Source: Mesocentrotus franciscanus (Eukaryota > Echinodermata > Echinoidea > Camarodonta > Strongylocentrotidae). Taken from it: a DNA stretch of 64,000 nucleotides. Under the pieces are notes generated by a model. The model had not been told where the DNA came from. It was given only the letters and a program-made list of their open reading frames with translations, and ran no database searches. Location: contig CP137668.1 in the NCBI GenBank assembly GCA_037976565.1, positions 28,437,113 through 28,501,112 of the forward strand, given 5' to 3'. The first letter of the stretch is position 1. Every line of letters begins with the position of its first letter. Below are positions 1 through 12,800 of this stretch, one piece after another. The position numbers and the translations under genes were made by a program.

Positions 1-1154
1 AAATGACAAAAATTAGACAACAATATATATTCAGATATGATATTAATAACAAGTCAACATCTCGTAACATCATGACGAAGCAAGCAATCAAATACCTGAG
101 ACAATGGCATCTAGATTTCGCTCTCAGAGTCGTACCTTATACTTCATTCACATTTTTAAGTTTGAACGAAAATGTTCCCAACTACGGTCATACTGTCCAT
201 TACGGACATTTTCAAATTTAAACGAAACTCTGACATTTCTCGTGTCGTCTTTCCTCTCAAATTTGCATGGAACATGTCCCCTCGTTTTCTCCACCAAGGC
301 CATAAAACTGTTCAACGAGGCATACTTTCACGAAACTATCGTATGTCCAAGTTCGCCGAAATTCCATTGAAACGAGTGTTGATTTGAATACACGCGTTTT
401 AATGGGCTTATTCCGAATGGTCGGGTAGCGTTGCGGTGCGTCGCGTTAAGTTGAACGCGACCATTCGTCCAAAGCCCCCCCCCCCCCGGTTTTCCCGAAA
501 GGGTGCGTTGGATTTTTAGGGCGCGCCTGTTACGTACGTACGTCGCGTACGTTACTGGTGGATATCGATATCGATCGCGAGCTGAGATTTAAGTTAAATT
601 TCTTTCGTCGATTATTTCGTCAAAAAGAGGTTTTTTAGCTGAAAATCAATAAGGAACTACAACTAATTGTAGTGGACAGAACTTATTTGTGCTCGCGTCC
701 AGAATTTTTGGCCCCCAAAGCGTATTTCGACCCTTTTTGGCATAAAAGTTAAACTTAAGCCTAAAGGCTATAAGCCAGGCTTAGCCTAATCCTAAGGCCT
801 TAGCCAGGCGAAGCTAGGGAAGCCCATATATATAGCCATATACTAGGCTCTAATTTCTTTATTATTCAATCAACCACTTTCATATTTGGCACATGATCAT
901 GTGTCAAGCAGGTCAATTAAGCCCTGTAATCATAAACATTTTTAGACTTGAGGTCAGGATATAGAAGTTTTTAAGCTTTTTTTTGCCAAGTGGTAAACCG
1001 TAGGCTAATGCTGTATTAATCTGGCCTTGATGATCGGATCGGTTGATCGGATCGGCTGAGCTCAGTCCCATGTGCTTAATTTGGCGTAACCTTAATGAGG
1101 CTCTATTAAATAAAGATAAAAATATATTTGCTTAATAAAAATAAAATAAAAACA

Positions 1155-1430
1155 AACTACACTATCTGATTGGCGTAGCCAAGGGAGGGAAGGGGGTCCG
1201 AGGGATGCTTGCTTAATAACGTGAAAAGAAAAACAAACTCTAAATTGTGAATGGCGTAGCCAATGGGGAAGAGAATGGGGGAGGGGGGGGGTGTTTGCTT
1301 GCTTAATACCGGTTCTATATTACAAAGAGAAAAGCGAACTATAATTATTTTATGATTGGCGTAGCCATGGGGGCTTGCTTAAGACAGGTTCTATATAAAT
1401 GGGATGGAATGGGAGGGGGCTTGATTAATT
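1155..1430. repeat. Tandem GCGTAGCCA repeats, about 100-bp period
   Basis: Three units each contain TGGCGTAGCCA, a G-rich tract and TTGCTTAATA (near 1170, 1253 and 1357). They are diverged in length and sequence. They lie inside the MULE-like element and have no coding potential. Confidence 0.6.
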
Positions 1431-1969
1431 CAGGGGCAATCTTGCACTTTCTGCCCATTTGTCCATCTCTTTTGGAGCCTCTTCCGAGCATGAATGGAGT
1501 CTAGGGGCACCGCCCTTTTAGAGAACCCCCTCTCAGCATATCATAAGACCGGGTACTTTGCCCATCTATTTGAAGCCCCCTCCATATCTCTGAAGCCCGG
1601 AGGCTCTGCATGTCTCACCATTATTGAATGAAGTCTAGGGACACGGCCGTTCAACTCTAAGGTGACCCCCTCAGAAGCCTGGGGGCTCCGTCCTTTTTTT
1701 GGGGATCAACCCCCCTCTAAGCATGAATGAAATATATTATTGTTATGTATTGTGCCGGACTTACAAGATGATGCCCGGTCAGGTCAAATTTTAGTGATGG
1801 TCGGGCAGCATTCACATCAGGAACTCCATTAAACTTACCAATAATACAATTTTAAAAATCTAAATAAATATTATGGTGTAAACAGGCGCGTCGAAAGGAA
1901 TAAAGTGGTACGTATACGGATTGGGGGCGTGGCACAACTGAGAGGGAGCGGAGCACCGCAGGGGGGGGG

Positions 1970-3163
1970 GGCAGGCGCAGATCCAGGGGGTATGGGCATT
2001 TATTACGGTCAGAAGAGCATATTTCCATACCTTATTCATGACACTGGCAGGTCACTAATTGGCATGGGGTCCAAAGGGGCGGAGCTCTCGTAAGCTCAGG
2101 GGTTTTAGGCAATAAATTACGGTCAGATGAGCATCCAGGGGACCGCTTTAGGGCCATTGAGTGGGTCCAGGGGGTGGAGCCCCCGGAAGCTCAGGGGTTT
2201 TAGGCATTTAATCACAGTCAGATGAGCATATTTTGATACCTCATTATTTTGTGACACTGGCAGGTCACTATTCTTTCTTTCTATTTCTCTCTAATATACT
2301 TTTTCACAAAAAGTGTAGGGGGGCTCGATGCCCTGGAGACCCGCCGTTCCGCGGGCCCTGACATGTAGGCCTCTACATAAGTATATTCCTTGCCTGACTG
2401 TAAATTTAGGAATTTGTCATTTCCAACAAACGCATAAAAAGTATAATTTACTAAAAAGTGAGGACAAATCTCGGAAAATTATTCCATTTCAGCAACATTT
2501 GTAAATCACCGGTATCGAATTAGAAATAAACCACCTCTGAATTTTATTTGGGGTCAGCCCCCAAGCCCCCGTCAGTTCGCCACTGATCTCCCCTACCTTT
2601 CTTCTCTCTCTTTTAGGTTTGCTGGGGGAGGGAGGCAAGGGCCTTTCGGCCAATCCACACGTTGTTGGCGGGATTAATCGCAACTGATCTCCCTTTCTTT
2701 TACCCCTTTCTTTTCTTCTTCCTTTTGTTTGTTCCCTTTTAGCTCTCCTCATTCCCTTTCCCTTCCTTCTCTCTTTTTTTTTTGGGGGGGGGGAGAGGCA
2801 AGGGCCCTTCGGCCTCCCCATTCACAACTTGTTGGCGAGAAAATTGCAACTGATATCCCCCTTCTTTTCCTTTCTTCCTCTTTTTTTTCTTTCCCTTCAT
2901 CTCCTCTTTTCCTTTGCTCTTTCCCTTTCCTTCCTTCTCTCTAATTTTTTTGATGGGGGAGGAGGCAACAGCCTGGTAAGCAAGCCTTTCGGCCCTCCCC
3001 GATCTCCTTCTTTTATCCCCTTTTCTTTTCTTCTTCCTCTTCTTTCTTTCCCTTTCTCTCCTCTTTCCCTTTCCCTTCTTTTCCTTCCTGATCTCTCTCT
3101 CTCTCTCTCTTTTTTGCTGGGGGGAATTAAGGCCCCCTGCCCCCCCCCCCTGGATCCGCGCCG
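1970..3163. repeat. Nested repeat with polypyrimidine tandem array, copy 1
   Basis: The unit is bounded by an inverted match, GCGCAGATCCAGGGGG at the left and CCCCTGGATCCGCGCC at the right. Its left half has direct repeats of AAGCTCAGGGGTTTTAGGCA and GACACTGGCAGGTCACT. Its right half (2580-3120) is an array of roughly 150-bp units: a conserved core (TTGTTGGCGGGA, then CGCAACTGAT) alternating with C/T-only tracts and G-runs. The same structure recurs at 44.8-46.1 kb and, inverted, at 19.6-20.2 kb. The long open frames here are low-complexity artefacts. Confidence 0.75.
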
Positions 3164-3590
3164 GGACTCGAAATAATGCAATCTGATGCATACCTTGGAA
3201 GGAAATTCGATAATACTTAATTAAAGAAATCATTACCATCTCCCCTCATGATAATTAGACCGCTATATAGTATAGTCTACAAACACAATCGAAGTTACAC
3301 AGACACCTGAATACACTAGCTTACATCGTCCCAGGGGCGGATCTAGCTTTTTCCTCTGGCATTTTTTCCACTGGCATTTTTACCTCAGGCATTATTTCCT
3401 CTGGTATTTTTACTCGACACCTGTATGATTGTATGTGTGGGCTTATGTGTGTGTCCACGTTCGTGTCTTTCTGAGTTTGACTTCATGTAGTTATTTTGTG
3501 TGAAATAGTTTCAATAATAAAAAATAGTTCAAGAAACCTAAAAGTACGATAAACGGATAGTTCTGCTTCTCCATCTTTTTTTTTTTAATT

Positions 3591-3664
3591 AACGCACCCT
3601 TTTGGCAAAACCGGGGCTTTGGACGAATGGTCGCGTTCCAGTCAACGCGACGCAAGGCGCCACT
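3591..3664. repeat. Diverged direct duplicate of the right TIR
   Basis: This 74-bp stretch repeats the inner two thirds of the adjacent 3' TIR in the same orientation (AACGCACCCTTTTGGCAAAA, then CTTTGGACGAATGG). The element therefore carries two tandem partial right ends, the outer one complete. Confidence 0.75.
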
Positions 3665-3825
3665 TCCAACGCACCCTTTCGGGAAAACCGGGGGGGGGGG
3701 GCTTTGGACGAATGGTCGCGTTCAAGTTAACGCGACGCACCGCGACGCTTCCCGACCATTCGGAATAAGCCGTTTTAATGGGATGTCGGCAAGCTTGTGC
3801 TTATGACGCTGCCCTGGTTTTGATC

Positions 3826-6800
3826 TCAATGGGGATCCCTCCGTCTGTTCTTGATCAGCATCAGAGCGATGGTAAGGAGGACCGATGCAGCACTCATGCC
3901 TCCCATGATCATGAAGACATAATCAAAAGATCCAGTAACATCGTAAAGACTTCCTGCATTGATCAGAGAGCAACAAGAAAAATAACCCTTAAGAATATGC
4001 GGAAGATCATAATCTTTTGTAAGGTTGGATTGCTTATCTCATGGAAGTACATTGGACTTAACCTTTGATTAAAAATAATTGAAATGAATTTTCGTTTCCA
4101 GTAAAACTTTTGCGATATTCAAATAGAATTCCATGATTGTTTACAGAACTTATCTACGTAGTAATACATATCTAGAATAAAGATAAAAAATAGATGATGG
4201 TGTAGAATAATGATATATATTTAAAATCGGTTTGTGCATTGTATTTTTGAACAAGCTTTTTAAAGAAATAGTGACACGATTCTTGCTCAAATACGTTATA
4301 TATATTTAGGCCCAACATATCAAAACCACTGGGTGGTGAGAGTTCAGAAATTGATGACTAGAAAAGGTTTTCACCTTGATACTCTAATTGTTGAAATACA
4401 GCTGAAAGATGTATGTATGTGGGTACTTCTTTCTTGAATGCTTAAGAATGACTTATTTCATTCACACGCTACAAATTCTTGCACTTCATTAGTAATTGGA
4501 TAGACCAGGACCCTGTCTTATAAAGAGTTGTGATTGATCCGAATCAATCGCAAGCTTGCAGTCCCCTATTTTTTATGTACATAGTTGCGATTGAAGTTGT
4601 GATTAATCGCAACCGTTAATAAGACGAGGCCCAGACCTTAAGGGTGAATCCAAACTAATAGTGGCCCCGAAATGAGATAAGTCGTTAACTTTCTTCTCAC
4701 ATACTTCATACCTCTCAAATATCGTACCAAGGTGACTATAGTTATCTCCTAACAATATACTCCGGATAACTACCATATAAGACAACTACCCTTTTGATAA
4801 TTAACCCAAACAACTAAAATTTTGAATGGGGTGTTTCCTCTCACACAATTTGCATATCTCCAATATCGTATCGGGGGTCACAGAGTCCCATAATACGACC
4901 CGTACAGCATGATGGTGACAACACCTTGGTAGATGAAACCGCCAAGAGCACCAGCTAGAGGTAGGTAAGCCGCGAGGGATTCATCAAGGCCTTTTGTCAC
5001 TCCATAAGACACCACGAAGAGTGTCCAACTCACCATGGTGACCTGTAAAATGTACTTACATGGCAAGAATAAAAAACAGAATGCGTTTTCTTGAGCAAGC
5101 ATTGGAATATTCAAAGTAGCCGAGAGGAAGTCTACGACTCTGTCAAGTTTTGATCTTGCCCCGTCTTCTTCATTCTGACTGACTGCAAAAGGGCTACTTT
5201 TTCCCGCTGTCTCACAATCATCAGGCTGCAAAGTTGAATCATTTTCCTCTGAGGATGCTCCTTTGGGGAATTCAATCACTCTTCCAATGTCACCCTCTTT
5301 AGACGCAGGCACTTGGTGAAATCCACCTGTTGAAGAACGTGGTGGTCGGAAGGTAACCGCTATAGGAGTACAATGTAGATATACAGCTGCAAGACAAAGA
5401 AGAGCGCCCTTAAGTCCATAGGCGTCTAGAAGCTTGTAGGTGAGGACAGGAAATGCCATACCGCCTACTAAACTTCCCAGGAGGCATATGGAATTCACGA
5501 AGCCGAACTTTTCTCCAAAATACTGATGAAGGATCTCGTATGATATCTGATTTATCGGGGAACTAAGAGCCCTGCAAGGTAATAGAGACAGAACATAAAT
5601 ATATATATTTTGATATTCAAACGATCTGGGCCATGAATTATAAAGAGTTGCGATTGACTCTAATAAACCGCAGCTTGAAATCAATAGCAAATTTTGTTTA
5701 AGACGGGGATCTGATGTCTTGTTATAATTTGGGCAAAAAGCCCTTGGCATACAGTTATAAACTGTATATGCACAGATTTATTAATTTAATGATGTCCCTC
5801 TTCTCAGCTCATCCAATTCACTGAAAAATGATGTATTCGGAAGACCCGATATATTCATTTTTAAAGTGGAAATACGCTTCGAAAGACTCGAGTTCAATTC
5901 AAAACACAGGCACGTTGATAACTTTCAACCTGTCTATGCAACAAGGCCATGATTAAGGAGCCAAGAACCATTTGTTATTCATGTAATACGTTCATAAGTA
6001 CATTACATATTTATAATGTTAATGTAAAAATGCCTTGTAAATATTTTGTTATTTCTTTGTGAACCAATTTTCATCCTGTGCTGCTGGTCATTCTGTATAC
6101 ACCAATAAATAGAAAGAAAGAAAAATCAAAGAAAGAAATATGAATTAAGTCTTTTCCATAAAAATGTAATTAATTGTTCTTCTCCAATTCATTCATAAAA
6201 ATACATCTCACGGTTCTAAGTTCGATTCGTGCAGGCATTATATTTCATACCTTAATTTCTATTCAATTACTTTTATATACATTCCTTTATTTGTCTATTT
6301 ATGTATTAAATTATTTATTCATGTATTTATTATTTGTTTGTTTATTCAATTTAATCAATTTTCAACGTACCGGTCATGAACATAGCAAATCCAAACCAGA
6401 CGGGTGAATCGACGTAAGCGGAAGCTATGATTGCTGCACTTGATCCCACACTACCCACAATGCAAAGCGCCCTGTGATTGATTCGTTTGGCAAGGATGCG
6501 CACAAGAGGACCTGTTGTGAACAAACAAACGAAACAAAAACAAACAAATCAACAAAGCACTTATAAACCTCATTTTAAGAATGAAACAAGATCGCAATGA
6601 CTTTCTAGAAATCAACTCGAGGGAAATGTCAATACCTCATCAAGTACATGAATATTCCATCTAGAAATCATCGTCAATGAGGAGCTCATGCAAAGCTAAT
6701 ATAGACGACTCAGATCAATACACCAAGAGAAATTTCCTGATCTTCGGGGAATGACGGAGGAGAAAGAGGAAGAAAATACCGAAGAACTTGTGAAAGCAGT

Positions 6801-9800
6801 TTGCCGAGAAAAGCTCGACATCCATCTCGATGTCAACGACATCGACCGCAGCCACCGCCTCGGCGCAGCTCCAAGCAGAAGGGAAGGCGACCAGTCTCCG
6901 CAGTCTCCGTCTTTTTTTCTCCATTCTATCTTACATTCTTTTGTTATATATTCGTGTTAGCTTTTCTTTTGTAAACAGTGCATAATTAAGGAGTCGGTTC
7001 TACTGTCAGTTGTTATACATGTGATATATATGTGTTTTCGGTACCTTTTAATCGCTGTAGTATATTTTTTTATATTTACTCATATCCATGTGTTGTGTGT
7101 GTGTGTGTGTCTTTTTGAGTGTGAAGGTATATTTGTGTCTTGTTATGTATGCATGTGTGTATGACCTGTCTGTGTGCATGTTTGGTAGGTCCATCTTGAG
7201 TAGTCTTTTACAAGACTTTTATGTGTATAGAGTTTACTGTACCATTGGTTTTCTTAATTGTAAATAATGGATACCATTCTTGAAGAAGATGTGAACATAA
7301 TGCTAAGAGATTATGCATATGTAGATTGTGGTGCATTTGAACAGAACCTACAAGGAAATTTTGATCTTTTGCATGTAAATGCCAGGAGTTTATGTAAGAA
7401 TTATGATGATTTGTTGCAATTGTTGTCTTATAGGTGTCTCTGAAACTTGGTTTAAAACTACAACTGATATCAATATGTTTCAGATACCTGGCTTTTCTTT
7501 TCTTCACATATGTAGGGCAGACAAGAATGGCGGTGGGGCATGTTTGTACATTAAAGATAATTTGGATTTTAAATTCCGTGCTGATTTATCTGGGTCAAAT
7601 TTAGGGTATAAATTATTTTTGTTGAAATAACAAGCTTCAGTAAAAAAAAGATTCTTATTGGATGTGTATATAGGGCTCCTAACTATGATAGTACATCCTT
7701 TGTTGAAAATTTAGAACATCAGCTACAGATATTGAGTATAGAGAAAACAAGGAGATATATTTAATGGGTGACTTCAACATCAATTTATTAAATTATGATA
7801 ATGATCATAGTGTTAAAGATTTTGTAGATTTTATTTACTCATTTGGATTATTTTCTCTTGTCACTAAACCAACTCGTATAACTGAAATTAGTGCAACATT
7901 GATTGAAACTATTTTCACAAACTGCATTCAAAATGAGTTTAGTTCAGGTGTAATATGTTCAGATATTTCAGATCATATGCCTATATTTTGTGTAAAAAAG
8001 GGCTCCGTGGTAGCTTCTATTAAAAGAAATGGACAAGTTATGAAGCGGTTAATAAATGAAAGAATTTCAAGGTTCAAGCAACACGTAGCTGTAATTGATT
8101 GGCAGGCTCAGCCTTCACTGGAAGGCGTCAATGGTTTATATGAACATTTTCTACAAATATTTCTGGAATTATATAATTTATGTTTCCCCTTAATTGAGGT
8201 ATCAATAAAGAGTAAATGTAAAAAGCCATGGATAACTCGTGGTTTATTGAAAACAATAAACCATAAACATAAGCTTAATGGTTGTTATGTCAAGAGACCA
8301 ACAGCTGAGAATAAAAAGAAATATGTTGATTATAAGAATGTCTTGGTTAATACTCTTCGTATAACCAAGCAAAATTATTACAATGATTTGTTCCACAGTG
8401 TTAAAGGCGATATTAGGAAAACTTGGTCTCATATCAATGAATTGTTAGGTCGGTCAAATAGGCATTTACTTCCTAAAGAGATTGATTTTAATGGAGTACT
8501 TCTATCATCTGCCAAGGATAAGGCTGAAAGTTTTAATCAATATTCATTGGATTACCCATAAAAATCAGTACAGATATTCCTCAAGTACCACAATCTTTTC
8601 ATGATTATATGAAACAGTGTGAAGATAATGCATCTATGTTGCTAAAACCAACTTCAAAATCTGAGATCATCGATATTGTGTCATCTTAGAAGCCATCTAA
8701 ATCTAGCGGTTCTGATGACATATCACCAAGAATTATAAAGGAGTGCATTCACCTTTTTATTGATCCCTTATGTAAAATCATTATATGTCTTTATCTCAGG
8801 GATTTGTTCCTGATAAATTGAAGGTAGCTAAAGTGGTACCAGTGTATAAAAAATCTGACCGTAAAAATGTCATTAATTATAGGCCAATAGCATTGTTACC
8901 AATCTTTTCTAAAATACTTGAGAAAATAATTTATAAACGCTTAAATGAGTTTCTATCTAAAAAGAATATCTTGATTCCTCAGCAGTGTGGTTTTCGTAAG
9001 CACTTCTTCACACAAATGGGTGTGTTTAATTTATAAAGTAATATCATAAAAGCTATTGAGACAAGTATTGTTTGTGTTTGGGGATATTCTTAGATCTATC
9101 TAAGGCGTTTGATACCATTGACCATGGCATCCTCCTCAAGAAACTTGAGCATTATGGAATACGCGGTGTAGCATTGTCTTTGTTCCGAAGCTATTTGTTT
9201 GACAGGACTCAATTTGTTGTGGTGGATGGTATTAGTTCCCAACTTGCTTCTATTAAATATGGTGTACCTCAGGGTTCTGTTCTAGGTCCCCTTTTGTTTT
9301 TGATCTATATAAATGATATAATACACTCATCAACATTATTCTCATACTCACTTTTTGCTGATGATACCAGCTTGCTGCTGGCTGATAAGAAGGCTGAAAG
9401 TGTATTACTAATTGCAAATCAAGAGATTCAGAAACTGTATGCATGGTATTGTTGTAATAAGTTATTGTTGAATGTTCAAAAGACCAAATGTGTTATTTTT
9501 CGCTCAAAGGTAAAAAGCTTCCAGATGGTATTACTCTTCTTAATGTTGGAGGATATGATGTTGCGCTTAGTGAAAATGTTCAGTTCTTAGGATTAACTAT
9601 GGATGAGCATTTATCTTGGAAAAATCATTTAGATGTTGTATATGCACAAAGTTGTCCCGAAGTGTAGGTGTCATTTTTAGATTAAAATTTATTTTACCCG
9701 AAAGAGTGTTGATAACATTATATAATAGTATTATTCTTCATTTGACATATTGTAATGTTGCTTGGGGAAACACTTTTAAGTCATATATTGATAAGCTGAG

Positions 9801-12800
9801 AGTATTGCAGAAGAAGGCAATAAGGCTTATTACTAATTCTAATTATAGAGATCCAAGTTCTACATTGTTCCTTCGACTGAGAATGTTACCACTAAGTGGA
9901 CTTGTGTTGTTCAATTGCGTATTGTTTATGTTTAAACTTCAGTCTATGCCTCCTGAATGTACGTTAAATGATTTATTCCGTCAGAACTCACAAATTCATA
10001 ATTATAATACACGTCAAATGGGTCTTATTCATCAGCCCTTTGCTAGAACAAATGTCACTCTGACCTCTTTCCATATCTCTTGCATTAAAGACTGGAACAG
10101 TTTGCCTGATGATATAAAAAATAGTACAACTCTTTCTAGGTTTAGAAGGTTATCAAAAACGTACCTACTTGAAAAACTGACATATTTTTTTCTTTGTATC
10201 TTAATAATGCTTTTTGACCACCAAGGACCTACTTATCAGTGTGTTTGCTGTGTATGTGCGTTTGTGTGTGCGCGCATTTGTGAGAGTATTTGTGTGTTCT
10301 ATATTATGTAGCTTAGTATTTCCATCCCTTGTATAAACGTTACATTCTTTTTATTCACCTAGCAATATTGTTAATGTATGTATTTTGTGGACTATAGGGC
10401 CCCGCTCACAAGCTTAGCTTCTAAAGGGGTGCTAAAACCATTCATTATATGATGTAATCAAGTAAATATGTTGTTTAATGTACTATTACCAGTCTCTTTT
10501 CTATTTAAAAGATTATATCATGTTTTGTGTGGTTTTGAATAAAATGAACTTGAACTTGATCCGTTTTGAGCGTTTTTTTTGCCCCCATATTCACCGAAAA
10601 ATCGTACGTTTTCTGCACGATCAGCATGAGGCCTCCGCGCGATGCCCGTGCGGGGATTGTGCAATGCCACCTACGACATGTCTACGGGCTACGGGCTTAG
10701 GATTTTTCAAATTTGTATAACTTATGCCTGGATTACATTTGGCCTGCGATAAGTCTACGGAGCCCGTATCCTGGCCGTATTCCCTCTTCCGTGCGGTCTC
10801 CGTACGGAGGCAGGAGGCGGCCGTGAGATTTTCGTACGGATTCACGGGCTCCGCGGGGCTCCGCGGCCTCTACGATTTTGTTTCGCAGAAAGTTATACAA
10901 AATAGTAGTGCGCTTATTGACTTAGTCTTTATGTTAAAGTCAATGGGAGAGCTTGATGGGAATACAAAAATGGGACAAATTTCTTAGCGTATTTTCCGAG
11001 CTATGTAATAAACATATGCCCCGTATGTTACAGTACTGAGAAAACAAAAGGGTTCCCCATGTATTAATGATGAATATACTATGATAGCTAGAGAGCGTGA
11101 CTATAATAAGAAATAGTTTGATAAAATTAAAGAAATTATGTACCATGAAACGTACAAATACTATAGAAATAAAGCAAATAACTTATATAAAAAGTTGAAG
11201 CGAGCATATTGTCGGAAGGAATAAACTGATAGTGGTGTTGACATGAGAAAAAAATGGAAAGTTTTAAAGGAGCTACTACCTAGCAAGAAAGTAAAATATG
11301 ACTCAAATATTTTAATAAATGGGGAACCTGTAGATAATTTATATAATATAGACACTAAGTTTAATGTGATGTTTAGTAACGTTGGTACATGTACAATCAA
11401 AATCAAAATAATATAGACAAAACCCAGCAAAAAGAAAAGTGTTTAAAATGTGTTCAACGTGCAAGATCTGTTTTTCGTTTTGAAGAAATAAGTGTAGATT
11501 TTATCCAAAAGAATTGTGTACTATGGATTGTACAAAGTCGATAGGACTGGACAAATTTTGAAAATTAGTGCTCAGTACGTTGATTTACCATTATCACATA
11601 TTTTTAATGAATCTTTCCGTATATTACGGGATATTTTCCTCAATCATTTAAAATTGCAAAAATAGTACCCATACCTAAGAATAAACTAACCAGTGACAAG
11701 CTACATGTATAAGTAACTCAGTTTCGCCCTATATCACTCCTATCAATAGCTGCAAAAGTATTTGAAAAAGCAGTCCATTCTCAACTTCTTAATTAAATGG
11801 ACAAAGAAGGTCTTACGACTGAGCGCCAATCTGGGTTTAGACCCAATCACTCAACTGCAACATGCTTAACAAAAATTTAGCGACTTTTTATATGAGAACT
11901 TTGATAAAGGGTAATTTGATGGCATTGCATTCCTTGACCTTAGAAAAGTGTTTGACGTTATACCCATAAAAATGTCGTACTTTGGAATTGATGAAGTTGA
12001 GTTGAAATGGTTTGAATCGTTTGAATTGTTATTTTGCTCTGGTTCGTAATGTTATGAACCAGAGCAAAATAACACTGAGTTCCTATAGGAAATCTATTTA
12101 ATATTCAGATGGTCATACTTATCTCAGCCAATACTTTACATATTCAATTGGTTTTCGACATTTGGACATTATTTTTTATGCTCTTTCGGAAAATGAAGTT
12201 CAAATTGAGAAAATTATAAAAATAGGTTTTTGATGACGTCACACTTCATTACTCTATTGAACAAAGAATAAAATGTCATTATTTTGTTATGGTGTATACT
12301 TTACTGCACAACCTTGCCCCACAATACCTCTGTAATCTAGTATCTAAATGTAATGTCGCCTATTGTACTCGATATACCATTTCTTGACAATTATACCTAC
12401 CGAAACCAAGAACTAAATACAAAAATACATCTTCTCATATACTGCAAGTAAACCTTTTAATTCACTACCAATGCATGTTCAAATATCACGCACATTACAT
12501 AATATCTAAAAACCGCCTATATACGGCAACACCATTATTTAATATGATATCGCAATAACTAAAGCCAATTGATTTTATTTTATATTACAAATTTTTATCT
12601 GAATTTGTCATACCTCTGATGTACATTTATGCTTTAATTGCCATGTACTTTATGTATTTATCTGTTTGTTTTTATGTTGTGTTTTAACTTTATATATTGT
12701 AATATCCACTTGATACAGGGCCCCCTTGTAAAGCAGGCCTTGTGGCACAGAATGGGGCTACCCTGTGTTTTTAAAGAAGAATGAATAAAAAATAAAAAAA

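Larger units (their letters stand above)
406..3770. mobile_element. Non-autonomous long-TIR DNA transposon, MULE-like, with 11-bp target duplication
   Basis: Terminal inverted repeats of about 107 bp (406-512 and 3665-3770) start GCTTATTCCGAATGGTCGGG and differ at only a few sites. The flanks carry the same 11 bases, CGTTTTAATGG (395-405 and 3771-3781). Long TIRs with 8-11 bp duplications are typical of Mutator-like elements, so this class is inferred; no transposase frame is present. The interior holds a run of about 100-bp GCGTAGCCA repeats (1160-1400) and a second, nested repeat unit (1970-3163). The right TIR is preceded by a diverged direct copy of itself. The insertion lies 45 bp beyond the stop codon of the transporter gene. 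Confidence 0.8.

Noticed and set aside
2739..3239. 166-residue basic open frame on the minus strand
   Set aside because: It consists of Lys/Arg/Glu runs from an A/G-only repeat; the same happens in every copy of the array.
5043..5059. A 17-base stretch in the transporter TM7 coding region that begins GTAAGT and ends TTTACAG, looking like a minimal intron
   Set aside because: It is far too short to splice, and removing it breaks the reading frame that continues correctly through TM7; keeping it gives a plausible helix.
5572..5750. Upstream part of the 290-residue frame ending at 4878
   Set aside because: It is intron read-through ahead of the acceptor at 5572-5573; the residues have no transporter similarity.
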